Shown here: piece after piece, positions 1 to 8,530 of the stretch
Layout of the letters: each line of letters starts with the position of its first letter
Numbering within the stretch: position 1 is the stretch's first letter
DNA from: Ignavibacteriota bacterium
Lineage (GTDB): Bacteria > Bacteroidota > Ignavibacteria > Ignavibacteriales > Melioribacteraceae
DNA length: 64,000 nucleotides
Assembly: GCA_013112585.1 (NCBI GenBank)
Contig: JABFGH010000012.1
Coordinates: 1-64,000, forward strand
Direction: 5' to 3'
The notes under the pieces: model-generated
What the model was told of the DNA's origin: nothing
What the model saw: only the letters and a program-made list of their open reading frames with translations
The model's database searches: none
Position numbers and translations under genes: made by a program

Positions 1-72
1 TTTTCCTTCTAAAACCGAGTTTATTACTTTTATTTTAAAGGATTCACTATACTTTCTTTTTTGTTTTTTCAT
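1..72 (-). CDS. IS3-type transposase OrfA, 5' end only (window edge)
   Basis: Reading leftwards from an ATG at 72, 24 codons stay open to the window edge. They encode a lysine-rich start (MKKQKRKYSESFKIKVINSV) that resembles the first helix of IS3/IS911 OrfA helix-turn-helix proteins, where a basic lead is followed by an F-K-x-x-V-I motif. Only the amino end is visible, so domain, completeness and IS group cannot be judged. The DNA just upstream (73-128) would be the end of the element and carries an inverted repeat. The call is from motif resemblance only. Confidence 0.55.
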   Translation of the reverse strand, partial: MKKQKRKYSESFKIKVINSVLEGK

Positions 73-135
73 ACTTTTGTCCTGGTTTTTGTTGACTTTT
101 TTAGTCAACCTATTTCAGGACTATACAATTCTTTT
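73..135. mobile_element. probable terminal region of the edge insertion sequence
   Basis: This is the non-coding stretch between the OrfA start and unrelated flanking repeats. It holds a perfect hairpin, GTTGACT...AGTCAAC (about 89-108), which would lie near the IS end. The exact IS boundary cannot be fixed because the other end of the element is outside the window. Confidence 0.35.
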
Positions 136-280
136 AATTGAACTATCCCCGCAAAAAAGCTGCGGGGCAAGACTAGAATAGATGCTTCGACGGGGCTCAG
201 CATTAATGTTTTGGTCACTGAGTTTATCGAAGTGTTAATTGAACTATCCCCTCAAAAGGCTACGTGGTAAGACTAGAATA
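134..280. repeat. direct repeat pair with hairpin and inverted TCGA-type repeat
   Basis: A unit of about 46 bp starting TTAATTGAACTATCCCC and ending GACTAGAATA occurs at 134-180 and again at 235-280. The first copy has a perfect CCCCGC/GCGGGG hairpin (147-152 with 162-167), which is degraded in the second copy. Between them, 184-233 contains a CTTCGAC..CTCAG / CTGAG..ATCGAAG inverted repeat. Similar TCGA-containing repeats recur at 25289-25333 and 27666-27690. Confidence 0.75.
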
Positions 281-565
281 TTTAACGTGAAACGTCGAGA
301 TGTGAAAAGTAGAACGGTAACAGACAATACAGCTGCTGAGCTTCTCTGTTTACTTTTGCCTTTTTCCTTTTTACCTTTGCCTTCTCACCAGTCACATTAA
401 AAAATGTTAGCCGGTTATTTAGTAATCCCAATGCCTTTTATTGGGATGTATCGAAGTAAAGGCGGTAGATGCCGAAAGTCGAATCTGCCATAAATTAGTT
501 CCAGCATACCAAGCAATCATTCATCCATGCATTCATTCATCCATGCAGTCATTCTCAGTTAGTGA

Positions 566-1200
566 CGGTTGTTTCGATACATGCCGCCAAACTACAGCGG
601 CACACTCAACCCCCTTTGTTGTTAGTTATAATGAAGCATCCATTCTACACTCCTACACTTCAAACTTCTTCATTCTGTTCTTTTCGCCTCTCACCACCAA
701 GGAGGCTGAGTTGCTTTTTAGTATCGAAGCCGGTGCAGCATTGAAAAGCCTTTCACGCAAAGCCGCCAAGCCGCAAAGAAAAGAGCCAGAATCCAGAATC
801 AAGTATCCAGACCGGTAGTTTCGATACATGCCGCCAAACTACAGCGGCACACTCAACCACCTTTGTTGTTAGTTATAATGAAGCATCCATTCTACACTCC
901 TACACTTCAAACTTCTTCATTCTGTTTTTTCGCCTCTCACCACCAAGGAGGCTGAGTTGTTTTTTAGTATCGAAGCCGGTGATTGCATTGGAAAAGCCTT
1001 TCACGCAAAGCCGCGAAGCCGCAAAGAAAAGTGCCAGAATCCAGCATCAAGAATCCAGTATCCAGTCCGGTTGTTTCGATACATGCCGCCAAACTACAGC
1101 GGCACACTCAACCACCTTTGTTGTACGTTTTACTGAAGCATCCATTCTACATTCCCGCACTTCTAAACTCCTACATTCTGCTTTTCCTTTCGCACTTTCA
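566..1200. repeat. tandem repeat array, about 250-bp unit, about 2.5 copies
   Basis: Nearly identical units start at 566, 813 and 1068 (periods 247 and 255); the third is truncated and diverged after about 1130. Each begins CGGTTGTTTCGATACATGCC, passes a pyrimidine-rich tract and ends with a CACGCAAAGCCGCCAAGCCGCAAAGAAA segment followed by CCAGAATCCAG. Open frames here (for example 441-818 and 979-1278) are repeat-borne and change frame between copies, so I do not call genes. The whole stretch 281-1330 otherwise shows no gene. Confidence 0.85.
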
Positions 1201-1340
1201 CCTTTCCCATCTCACCTACCAAACACGCCCGCCTCTATTATTAGAGGAAGAAACAAAAAACACTTTAATATTAAATAATATAAATTATAAACACCGCCCG
1301 CACTAACCCATTTGTTTATAGTTAGTTACAGAAAGTATAA

Positions 1341-1371
1341 TTGTTTTTACGGTCAAAAATGCTTAACTTTG
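1341..1371 (+). promoter_or_regulatory. Bacteroidota-type promoter for mnmE operon
   Basis: TTG at 1341-1343 and TAACTTTG at 1364-1371 are separated by 20 nt. This matches the -33 TTTG / -7 TAnnTTTG promoter of Bacteroidota. It lies 55 bp upstream of the mnmE ATG and is the only good match in the region. Confidence 0.6.
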
Positions 1372-1426
1372 CACTTTTATTTTTAAAGTTTTTTGCAGAA
1401 AAGCTTCTGCTAGTTTAAGTGAGTTT

Positions 1427-2785
1427 ATGTTAATTAATCATGAAGATATAATTGCGGCATCGGCAACCCCTCAAGGCGTTGGAGCCCTTTCAATAATTAG
1501 GGTCAGCGGTAAAAACTGTTTTGATGCTGTTGATAAAATATTTAAAGGTAGTCAGAAATTAAGCAGCGCAAAAAGCCATACAATTCATTACGGTAAAATT
1601 TATTCACACAATGGCAATGTTATTGATGATGTGCTCGCTTCAGTTTTCCGCAGTCCGAATTCATATACCGGGGAAGATTCGGTAGAAATAAGCACTCACG
1701 GCAGCCAGTTAATAAATCAAAAAATTTTAGAAACGCTATTAAAATTTGATGTTCGTTTAGCTGAGCCGGGCGAGTTTACAAAAAGAGCGTTTTTAAATGG
1801 CAAGATAGATCTCGCTCAAGCGGAAGCTGTTGTTGATGTTATTAATTCAAGAACCGAAGCCTCACTTAAAGGTGCGCGAAATCAGCTCGACGGGCTCCTT
1901 TCTAAAAAGGTTAATTCATTACGAGAGGAATTAATAAATAGTTCTTCACTTATTGAGCTGGAGTTAGACTTTGCCGAAGAAGATTTAGAGTTTATTAATC
2001 TTGATCAAATAAAATTAAAAATTGAAAAAATTATAACTGAAATAGATAAACTTCTATCAACATACTCATTCGGCAGAGTAATAAGGGAAGGGGTTAATGT
2101 TGCGATTGTTGGGAAACCAAATGTAGGTAAATCCTCGCTGCTTAATTATTTTTTAAAAGAATCACGCGCAATAGTTAGCGAAATTCCCGGAACAACAAGG
2201 GATATAATTAGAGAAGAGCTTTCCATAGATGGAATTTTGTTCAGACTTTTTGACACCGCCGGGATCAGACTAACGGAAGACATAATAGAAAAGGAAGGCG
2301 TTTTGAGAAGCAGGCAAGCCGTGGCTGATGCTGATCTTGTAATTTTTATGAATGATTTTGAATCCGGTTTTGCCGGTGAAATATTTAACGAATTGAAATC
2401 CTTATCCGGCACTGAAAGAATAATTACAATCTTTAACAAAGTTGATTTAGCAAAAAACGCAGATGTTCAATCCGACCTAAATATTTCCGCATTAAGCGGC
2501 GAGGGGATTGAGGATTTATTAAAACTGCTGAAAGAAAAAGCAATTGGAACGGAAACCTACAGCGAGCAGACTGCAATAATTTCAAATGCGCGTCACTATG
2601 CCGCACTAGAAAAAGCAAAGCAAAACTTGCTTGCAGGAATTAATTCCGTCGAGGAAGGAATGTCCGGAGAATATATTTCCGTTGACTTAAGAAATGCCGA
2701 ACAAGCACTTGGCGAAATTATTGGCGAAGTAACTACTGATGATATTTTGAATAATATTTTTGAAAATTTTTGTATAGGAAAGTAA
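1427..2785 (+). CDS. mnmE: tRNA modification GTPase MnmE
   Basis: With MnmG this GTPase makes the 5-carboxymethylaminomethyl group on wobble U34 of several tRNAs. The 452-residue length is normal. Residues 1-118 form the formyl-THF-binding domain, which opens with the conserved D-x-I-x-A-x-x-T-P-x-G pattern. The inserted G domain shows the P-loop GKPNVGKSS (229-237), IPGTTRD (253-259) and DTAG (276-279). The protein ends in the invariant FCIGK, whose Cys is catalytic. The ATG fits the conserved start of the family. It is the first gene of a run with mnmG, rsmG and murQ, a typical origin-proximal arrangement. Nothing is missing. Confidence 0.97.
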   Translation: MLINHEDIIAASATPQGVGALSIIRVSGKNCFDAVDKIFKGSQKLSSAKSHTIHYGKIYSHNGNVIDDVLASVFRSPNSYTGEDSVEISTHGSQLINQKILETLLKFDVRLAEPGEFTKRAFLNGKIDLAQAEAVVDVINSRTEASLKGARNQLDGLLSKKVNSLREELINSSSLIELELDFAEEDLEFINLDQIKLKIEKIITEIDKLLSTYSFGRVIREGVNVAIVGKPNVGKSSLLNYFLKESRAIVSEIPGTTRDIIREELSIDGILFRLFDTAGIRLTEDIIEKEGVLRSRQAVADADLVIFMNDFESGFAGEIFNELKSLSGTERIITIFNKVDLAKNADVQSDLNISALSGEGIEDLLKLLKEKAIGTETYSEQTAIISNARHYAALEKAKQNLLAGINSVEEGMSGEYISVDLRNAEQALGEIIGEVTTDDILNNIFENFCIGK

Positions 2786-2787
2786 TG

Positions 2788-2803
2788 TGTTCCACGTGAA
2801 ACG
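2788..2803. promoter_or_regulatory. parS-like ParB binding site 1
   Basis: TGTTCCACGTGAAACG differs from the perfect parS palindrome TGTTTCACGTGAAACA at two positions and keeps the CACGTG core. It lies 3 bp after the mnmE stop and 48 bp before an almost identical second site. Confidence 0.8.
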
Positions 2804-2835
2804 AATTGGTTCAAAAATTTTGAATGCTTAAAGAG

Positions 2836-2851
2836 TGTTCCACGTGAAACA
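2836..2851. promoter_or_regulatory. parS-like ParB binding site 2
   Basis: TGTTCCACGTGAAACA differs by one base from the canonical parS consensus. It ends 11 bp before the mnmG ATG, close to the ribosome-binding AAAGGA. Together with the first site it marks this region as a likely chromosome segregation centre. Confidence 0.85.
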
Positions 2852-2862
2852 GAAAGGAATAA

Positions 2863-4740
2863 ATGAAGGAATTTGATGTAATTGTAGTCGGCGGTGGTCA
2901 TGCCGGCATAGAAGCTGCAATCGCTGCTGCAAAAATGGGCTGCTCGGTAGGGTTGTTTACGACAGATAAAAATGCGATGGGAAGGTTATCATGCAACCCA
3001 TGTATAGGCGGCAGCGCTAAAGGGCATCTCGTTCATGAAATTGATGCTCTCGGCGGAGCTATGGGGCTAATTGCAGATAAAACAGGAATTCAATTTAGAA
3101 CGCTGAATAAATCTAAAGGTCCCGCTGTTTGGGCAGGAAGATGTCAATCAGATAGAAAGCTCTACTCGCAAGAAGCATCTCGAGTTGTTCAATCAACAAC
3201 TAATTTGGAAATTGTTGAAGATACCGTTGTTGAAGCAATTCAAGAAAATAATGAAATTGCCGGAATAATAACTGGAAAAGGAGTAGAGGTAAAATGTAAA
3301 GCACTTGTTGTATGTTCGGGTACTTTTTTAAACGGATTGATGCATACCGGAATGACAGCCACAAAAGGGGGGCGTTACGGCGAACAGCCTGTTGTAGGGT
3401 TATCTGCTTCATTTGAAAAAATGGGCTTTGTTTCGGGCAGATTAAAAACGGGAACTCCGCCCAGATTGGATAAAAATACAATCGATTTTTCTGTTTTAGA
3501 AGAACAGCCCGGCGATGATTTTCCCGAACCATTTTCTTTAAGAACACCCAAAGAACTGTTTCCTTTTTTACCGCAAATCAGTTGTCACATCACTTTCACT
3601 GATAAAGCTGTTCATAATGTTCTTGAAAAAGGATTTGATAATTCTCCTCTTTTTAGAGGACTAATTGATGGAGTTGGTCCAAGATACTGCCCTAGTATTG
3701 AGGATAAAATTGTTAGGTTTGCTGATAAAAATCAGCATCAGCTTTTTCTTGAACCGGAAGGGCTGGATGACGACTTAATTTATCTTAACGGATTTTCTAC
3801 ATCGCTTCCGGAGGATATTCAGAATGAAGCAATTAAATTAGTTAAAGGATTAGAAAACGCAGTGATGGTAAGACCAGGCTATGCAGTTGAATATGATTAT
3901 TTTCCTCCTTATCAAGTTGATTTAACTTTAGAGACAAAACTAATTAGCGGTCTTTATTTTTCGGGTCAAATTAATGGAACCTCGGGCTACGAAGAAGCTG
4001 CCGGACAAGGACTGGTTGCCGGAATAAATGCCGCCTTAAAAATTCAAAAAAGAAAAGAATTTACACTTACCCGCGGCGAAGCTTATATCGGTGTTTTAAT
4101 TGATGATCTTGTAGGAAAGTCAACCGATGAACCTTACAGAATGTTTACTTCGCGGGCGGAACATAGATTAGTTTTAAGGCAGGATAATGCTGATAGAAGG
4201 CTGATGAAATACGGTTATGAATTGGGACTTATTCCAAAAGAAATGTATGATGAGCTTAAAGAACGGGAAACATTAATAAGCCTCAGTAATAAAATTGTTG
4301 GTGAAGCCAGACTAAAACCCGATGCGGCAAACAGAGCTTTAGAAAAAAATAACTCGCCGAAAATTGAGCAGTCAGAGACAATAAATAAACTTTGTAAACG
4401 ACCTAATGTAAACCTAAGAGACCTTCTCAATCAGCTTGACAAAAGCAAATATCCCCTTGCCGAGGCTCTTCTTAAAGATGAAAAAGCTATGCAGCAGGTT
4501 GAAATTGAAATGAAATATGAAGGATATATAAAGCGTCAATCAGATTTAATAATCAAAATGGAAAAATTAGAAAACGTTCAAATACCATTAAGTTTTAATT
4601 ATAAAGACTTAAACACTATATCAATGGAGGGGAGAGAGAAGCTGCACAGAATAAAACCCCGTTCAATTGGGCAGGCATCACGTATTTCGGGTGTTTCCCC
4701 TTCTGATATATCTATTTTATTAGTATATTTAAAAAACTAA
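2863..4740 (+). CDS. mnmG: tRNA uridine-34 modification FAD enzyme MnmG
   Basis: This is the FAD- and NADH-binding partner of MnmE in cmnm5U34 formation. The length of 625 residues is normal. Residues 5-15 contain the dinucleotide-binding strand and GGGHAG motif. The family signatures NPCIGGSAKGH (about 45-55), LKTGTPPR and GTSGYEEAAGQG are all present, as is the C-terminal helical domain that binds MnmE (Y-x-G-Y-x-x-R and the Q-A-S-R-I-S-G-V-x-P-x-D end). AAAGGA precedes the ATG. The 77-bp gap after mnmE holds two parS sites. rsmG follows within 3-15 bp. Confidence 0.97.
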   Translation: MKEFDVIVVGGGHAGIEAAIAAAKMGCSVGLFTTDKNAMGRLSCNPCIGGSAKGHLVHEIDALGGAMGLIADKTGIQFRTLNKSKGPAVWAGRCQSDRKLYSQEASRVVQSTTNLEIVEDTVVEAIQENNEIAGIITGKGVEVKCKALVVCSGTFLNGLMHTGMTATKGGRYGEQPVVGLSASFEKMGFVSGRLKTGTPPRLDKNTIDFSVLEEQPGDDFPEPFSLRTPKELFPFLPQISCHITFTDKAVHNVLEKGFDNSPLFRGLIDGVGPRYCPSIEDKIVRFADKNQHQLFLEPEGLDDDLIYLNGFSTSLPEDIQNEAIKLVKGLENAVMVRPGYAVEYDYFPPYQVDLTLETKLISGLYFSGQINGTSGYEEAAGQGLVAGINAALKIQKRKEFTLTRGEAYIGVLIDDLVGKSTDEPYRMFTSRAEHRLVLRQDNADRRLMKYGYELGLIPKEMYDELKERETLISLSNKIVGEARLKPDAANRALEKNNSPKIEQSETINKLCKRPNVNLRDLLNQLDKSKYPLAEALLKDEKAMQQVEIEMKYEGYIKRQSDLIIKMEKLENVQIPLSFNYKDLNTISMEGREKLHRIKPRSIGQASRISGVSPSDISILLVYLKN

Positions 4741-4743
4741 ATT

Positions 4744-5436
4744 TTGAGGACTTTGTTGGATAATCAAGATCAATATTTACGAGAATTGAAACAATTTTTT
4801 TGGGAAAACAGTTTAAGCCCCGATTTATATCAGCTCGAAAGACTAGCGCATTTTGCATCTTTGGTTGAAGAAAAAAATAAAGATGTAAACCTTATATCAA
4901 GAAAAGACATTTCAAAAATTATTGAGAACCATGTATTTCTTTCAGCCTATATGAGTGAATATTTACCGAACGATTTAATGCGGTTTTTAGATATTGGAAC
5001 CGGCGGAGGTTTCCCTGGAATTCCGCTTGCAATTACCCGACCATTGCTTAGAGGTGTTTTGGCAGATTCGACCTCTAAAAAAGTTGAGGCGGTTTCGGAG
5101 TTTGTGGATAAACTTAAACTTAGCAATGTAACAGTAGAAAACGGCAGGGTTGAAAGTGATGAGTTCAAAGAAAAATATGCCAACTCATTCGACTTAATCG
5201 TCAGTCGTGCAACTGTTCCCCTAATTATATTGTTCAGATATGCAATTCCTTTAGTTAAAGAAAAAGCATACATTGCCGCAATTAAAGGGGGTAACTTAGA
5301 AAACGAATTTAAGACAGCGGAAACGAAGTATAAATCATATATTAAAAAATCAACTATATTTGAACTAGCCTATAAGCCTTCTAACATACGTAATGAAAAA
5401 GGCAAAAAGCTCATTCTTGTGGAACTTACTAAATGA
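4744..5436 (+). CDS. rsmG: 16S rRNA (guanine-527-N7) methyltransferase RsmG
   Basis: It methylates G527 of 16S rRNA with SAM. The SAM-binding motif GTGGGFPG is at residues 85-92, preceded by F-L-D-I, and the N-terminal D-V-N-L-I-S-R segment is typical of the GidB family. The first possible start is TTG at 4744, but GAGGA at 4746-4750 sits 5 nt before a TTG at 4756 (2 nt before one at 4753), so 4756 is the more likely start and gives about 226 residues. The stop overlaps the murQ ATG by 4 bp, which indicates translational coupling. Confidence 0.94.
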   Translation: MRTLLDNQDQYLRELKQFFWENSLSPDLYQLERLAHFASLVEEKNKDVNLISRKDISKIIENHVFLSAYMSEYLPNDLMRFLDIGTGGGFPGIPLAITRPLLRGVLADSTSKKVEAVSEFVDKLKLSNVTVENGRVESDEFKEKYANSFDLIVSRATVPLIILFRYAIPLVKEKAYIAAIKGGNLENEFKTAETKYKSYIKKSTIFELAYKPSNIRNEKGKKLILVELTK

Positions 5437-6365
5437 CAACTGACTCCCAAAAGTTATTTGCCGAAATATCAAAATTATCTACCGAGCAGCGTAATCCGAG
5501 GTCTATGGATATTGATGCCCGCTCAACTATTGAAATCCTTCAAATAATAAATGAAGATGATAAATTAGTTCCGCTTGCAGTAGAAAAGGAAATTCCCTGG
5601 ATAGCAAAAGCCGTGGATAAAATTGTTGAAGCCTTAAATAACGGCGGCAGACTGCTTTATTTTGGAGCCGGAACAAGCGGCAGACTCGGCGTTCTTGATG
5701 CATCCGAATGCCCGCCTACCTTTGGTACGCCTTACGGTTTAATTGAAGGCTACATGGCTGGCGGAAAAGATGCAATGTACCGCGCGCAGGAGGGAGCAGA
5801 AGACCATGAAAATCACGGTGCGGTTGATGTAATGAACGCAAGTGTTACCGCCGTTGATGTAGTTTGCGGAATTGCTGCAAGCAGGCGTACACCTTATGTT
5901 ATAGGCGCAGTTAAAAAAGCTAAAGAGCTTGGCGCAACAACATTATTTATTACCTGCACACCAAGGGAAACTTTTAATATTGAATCTGTTGACATTCCAA
6001 TCTGTCCGTTTGTTGGTCCCGAAGTGATTATGGGTTCAACAAGAATGAAAAGCGGCACAGCCCAAAAATTAGTTTTGAATATGCTTACAACCGCTTCTAT
6101 GATACGCATGGGCAAGGTTTATGAAAACATGATGATAGACTTGCAAATGACAAATAAAAAACTCGTAGAGCGTTCTAAAAGAATTGTAATGACAATTACC
6201 GGGCTCGATTATGAAGAGGCTACCGAGTATTTAGAAAAATCTAATGGGCATGTTAAAACTGCATTGGTTATGATTCGCGCCGGAGTTACCGCAGAAGAAG
6301 CTCAAGAAAGATTACGTAAGTCCGATGGATTTGTACGTGCTGCAATTGAAGGCAAGTTTGACTAA
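5433..6365 (+). CDS. murQ: N-acetylmuramic acid 6-phosphate etherase
   Basis: It cleaves the lactyl ether of MurNAc-6-P to GlcNAc-6-P and D-lactate during cell wall recycling. The single SIS domain shows the family signature FGAGTSGRLGVLDASE (about 77-92); E92 corresponds to the catalytic acid. It also has the M-G-S-T-R-M-K-S-G-T motif near residue 205 and the C-terminal UBA-like helices. The length of 310 is standard. It overlaps rsmG by ATGA. No MurNAc-6-P kinase or transporter is adjacent, so the pathway partners lie elsewhere. Confidence 0.94.
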   Translation: MTTDSQKLFAEISKLSTEQRNPRSMDIDARSTIEILQIINEDDKLVPLAVEKEIPWIAKAVDKIVEALNNGGRLLYFGAGTSGRLGVLDASECPPTFGTPYGLIEGYMAGGKDAMYRAQEGAEDHENHGAVDVMNASVTAVDVVCGIAASRRTPYVIGAVKKAKELGATTLFITCTPRETFNIESVDIPICPFVGPEVIMGSTRMKSGTAQKLVLNMLTTASMIRMGKVYENMMIDLQMTNKKLVERSKRIVMTITGLDYEEATEYLEKSNGHVKTALVMIRAGVTAEEAQERLRKSDGFVRAAIEGKFD

Positions 6366-6470
6366 TTGCTGATATTGTTTTTTAATAAACTTCAATCTTA
6401 ATTTTTACCAATTCAAATATTTGCGGCATCATAAAATCGATTTTATTTTTCATTATCAAAAATTTATGAT

Positions 6471-7595
6471 ATGAACCTTCATTCACAAAATAAATTTTTA
6501 AGCTACCCGGATAAACGTGATGTTACTTTTGTTATGGGTGCAGGCACCTCTCACCCCGACGGCGTACCCCTGCAGAAGCATATTCTGCCGCAAATTATTC
6601 ATGGCGGAATTGAAGAAATTTATTCATCGGATTTGGGCAGGGGAGTAATTGATTTTGTTAGTGATAATTTTGAATTTCAAAGTAAAACACACCAATACCC
6701 GCAGCTCGAAGCTGTGTTCGGCTTCCTCGATTATTTTATTCAGCAGAACGAAAGTTTGAGTTCAAAATATACAAATCTTAAGATTCATGAAATTAAGGAA
6801 TCCTTAATCAAACTAATTTATTATATCGTAAATCATCAAACCGGCTCTTCAAGTAAGTATTATCATCACCTGTGGGAAGCTGTTAAAAAGTTCAACACTA
6901 ATGTTTCGTTTATCACGCTAAACTACGATACTTTGCTTGAGCAGGCGTTTGACTTTATGTTCAAAAAATTTGGTTACATCGATTACTGCATTCACTTAAT
7001 GAATTATGAAAAATCAGAAAAACTTAAGCAGTTTAATTTTTGGACAAACCCCCGCGAGCCGATAGAAGTACATAAAGATGAAGACCCGAACCTGTATAAA
7101 ATTATTAAACTGCACGGCAGCTTAAATTGGAAGTACTGCAACTGCTGCGGACAAACACTCCTTACTCCGTGGGATAGAGCAATTGATTTGAAGCGGGGTA
7201 AATTTTTGGGCTATACATATCCCGATAAACAAGAGTATGAATACTTCTGCCCAATTGACGGAACTGAATTTCAGACTTTAATTATGCCGCCTTCATCAGT
7301 TAAGTTTTTAACTCACCCGGTAATTAATCAATTATTCGGCGAGGCTTCACGCGAGATCCGTTCCACTAAAAAAATTATTTTTGTCGGGTACTCACTATCC
7401 AGTTCGGATGTGCACATAAAAGCCTTGTTCAAAAAACAGCTCCCCGGTGATGTAGAAATTATTGTTGTTAACCGAAAAAATTCACCTCAACTCAAAAACA
7501 AGTATCTCTCATTATCGAAAGAGATACAATTTATTGATTGTGCTTTTGAAGATATGGTAACGGATGAAAACTTGATGAAGAAGTTGCTGAGCTAA
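6471..7595 (+). CDS. SIR2-like domain protein
   Basis: Stand-alone SIR2-family protein of 374 residues. Visible elements are the NAD-binding VMGAGTSHPDG (21-31), TLNYDTLLEQ (149-158), the KLHGSLNW motif (213-220) carrying the family His, a CxCCG cluster (223-227) paired with C260 in a likely zinc knuckle, and VGYSLSSSD (305-313). SIR2 proteins of this group often have NADase activity in phage defence systems, but there is no partner effector or sensor gene alongside. The right neighbour is the convergent mobA. It may therefore be a solitary deacylase/NADase. The start is ATG without a strong ribosome site. Confidence 0.85.
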   Translation: MNLHSQNKFLSYPDKRDVTFVMGAGTSHPDGVPLQKHILPQIIHGGIEEIYSSDLGRGVIDFVSDNFEFQSKTHQYPQLEAVFGFLDYFIQQNESLSSKYTNLKIHEIKESLIKLIYYIVNHQTGSSSKYYHHLWEAVKKFNTNVSFITLNYDTLLEQAFDFMFKKFGYIDYCIHLMNYEKSEKLKQFNFWTNPREPIEVHKDEDPNLYKIIKLHGSLNWKYCNCCGQTLLTPWDRAIDLKRGKFLGYTYPDKQEYEYFCPIDGTEFQTLIMPPSSVKFLTHPVINQLFGEASREIRSTKKIIFVGYSLSSSDVHIKALFKKQLPGDVEIIVVNRKNSPQLKNKYLSLSKEIQFIDCAFEDMVTDENLMKKLLS

Positions 7596-7933
7596 AATTG
7601 ACTTACGTGAAGTCGGGTAAGCTCTAACTTGCAGGCAATTATTGGCATACATGATTAATTATTAGGCTCAAGGTTCATATTAACTTGTGTTTTCGTCACT
7701 GCCTTAAAGCGTCTCACACAGTTATTAAATTTATCAACAAATTAACTTTTAAGCTGATATCCCGTGTTTAAATTTGAAATGTGTTTATTTGAAATAAGAA
7801 AAATAATAGCGGAAGTATCAGTGTCTAATTTATTGCCAAACCGAAAGGAAAATACAGCTTTACTTTTTACTTCAAGAATGAATAACTGCACCTCCTCAAA
7901 AATTAATTGTAAGTAAAAATTAAACCTCGACAA
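7596..7933. other. gene-free spacer between convergent genes
   Basis: The stretch of 338 bp separates the SIR2 gene from mobA. A 63-codon frame on the minus strand (7742-7933) starts with TTG directly after mobA and has no recognisable features. I see no clear terminator or RNA gene. Confidence 0.5.
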
Positions 7934-8530
7934 TCAACTATAATTAGCAATCAGCCATTCATAATCTTTTGGTCCATTCATATTAAAAAATATTTCATCT
8001 TTGTAAAAAGATTTTTCCTGCGGATGAATGATCTCTGAATTAATTTCTTTAAGAAAATTATGAAATGGCTTTTCAATATTCTTATCACTACTTGTTATCA
8101 CCGTTTCCAGTTCATTTAATATAGCCTTTGTATAATATCCAGCCATCGGCTGATGATAGCCCGCCGCTTCACAATACTTAACGGGTTTGTCACTTTTATA
8201 TTCAATAATATATTCAATCATTTCCCTCGTCATTAGAGGCACATCGCAGGAGATTACAAAATTTTTTTCTGTGGATGAATGGGTTAAGCCGGAGTGAATA
8301 CCCCCCATAGGTCCCTTGCCCACATAAATATCTTTGAACACCGGAACACCAAGCGAGACATATTCTTCGGGAGTATTTGTGATGATAATTACTTTATTGA
8401 AAATAGAGTTCATCAATAAAAATATACGTTCGATAATTGTTTCATCTCCAATTTTCAGAAATGATTTATTGACACCCATACGTGTACTTTTTCCGCCTGC
8501 TAAAATAATTCCGGTTATATCAGAAAACAT
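7934..8530 (-). CDS. mobA: molybdenum cofactor guanylyltransferase MobA
   Basis: It transfers GMP from GTP to molybdopterin-Mo to form the MGD cofactor used by DMSO-reductase family enzymes such as NarG. The nucleotide-binding LAGGKSTRMG (10-19) with the following Lys at 22 is diagnostic, as is the CDVP metal-binding strand. The length of 198 is normal. The start overlaps the end of moeA by 16 bp, so the two are co-transcribed. The nitrate reductase genes a few kb away are the obvious client. Confidence 0.93.
   Translation of the reverse strand: MFSDITGIILAGGKSTRMGVNKSFLKIGDETIIERIFLLMNSIFNKVIIITNTPEEYVSLGVPVFKDIYVGKGPMGGIHSGLTHSSTEKNFVISCDVPLMTREMIEYIIEYKSDKPVKYCEAAGYHQPMAGYYTKAILNELETVITSSDKNIEKPFHNFLKEINSEIIHPQEKSFYKDEIFFNMNGPKDYEWLIANYS

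Noticed and set aside
441-1306. Open frames of 60-125 codons near the left edge
   Set aside because: They are translations of the tandem repeat; reading frames shift between copies and the peptides have no family features.
4215-4430. Antisense frame inside mnmG
   Set aside because: Shadow of a well-supported gene, no independent evidence.
7729-7741. Possible DnaA box (TTATCAACA)
   Set aside because: One mismatched match without clustering, so no origin can be called from it.
7742-7933. 63-codon minus-strand frame after mobA
   Set aside because: TTG start, no ribosome site, no motif, composition like non-coding DNA.
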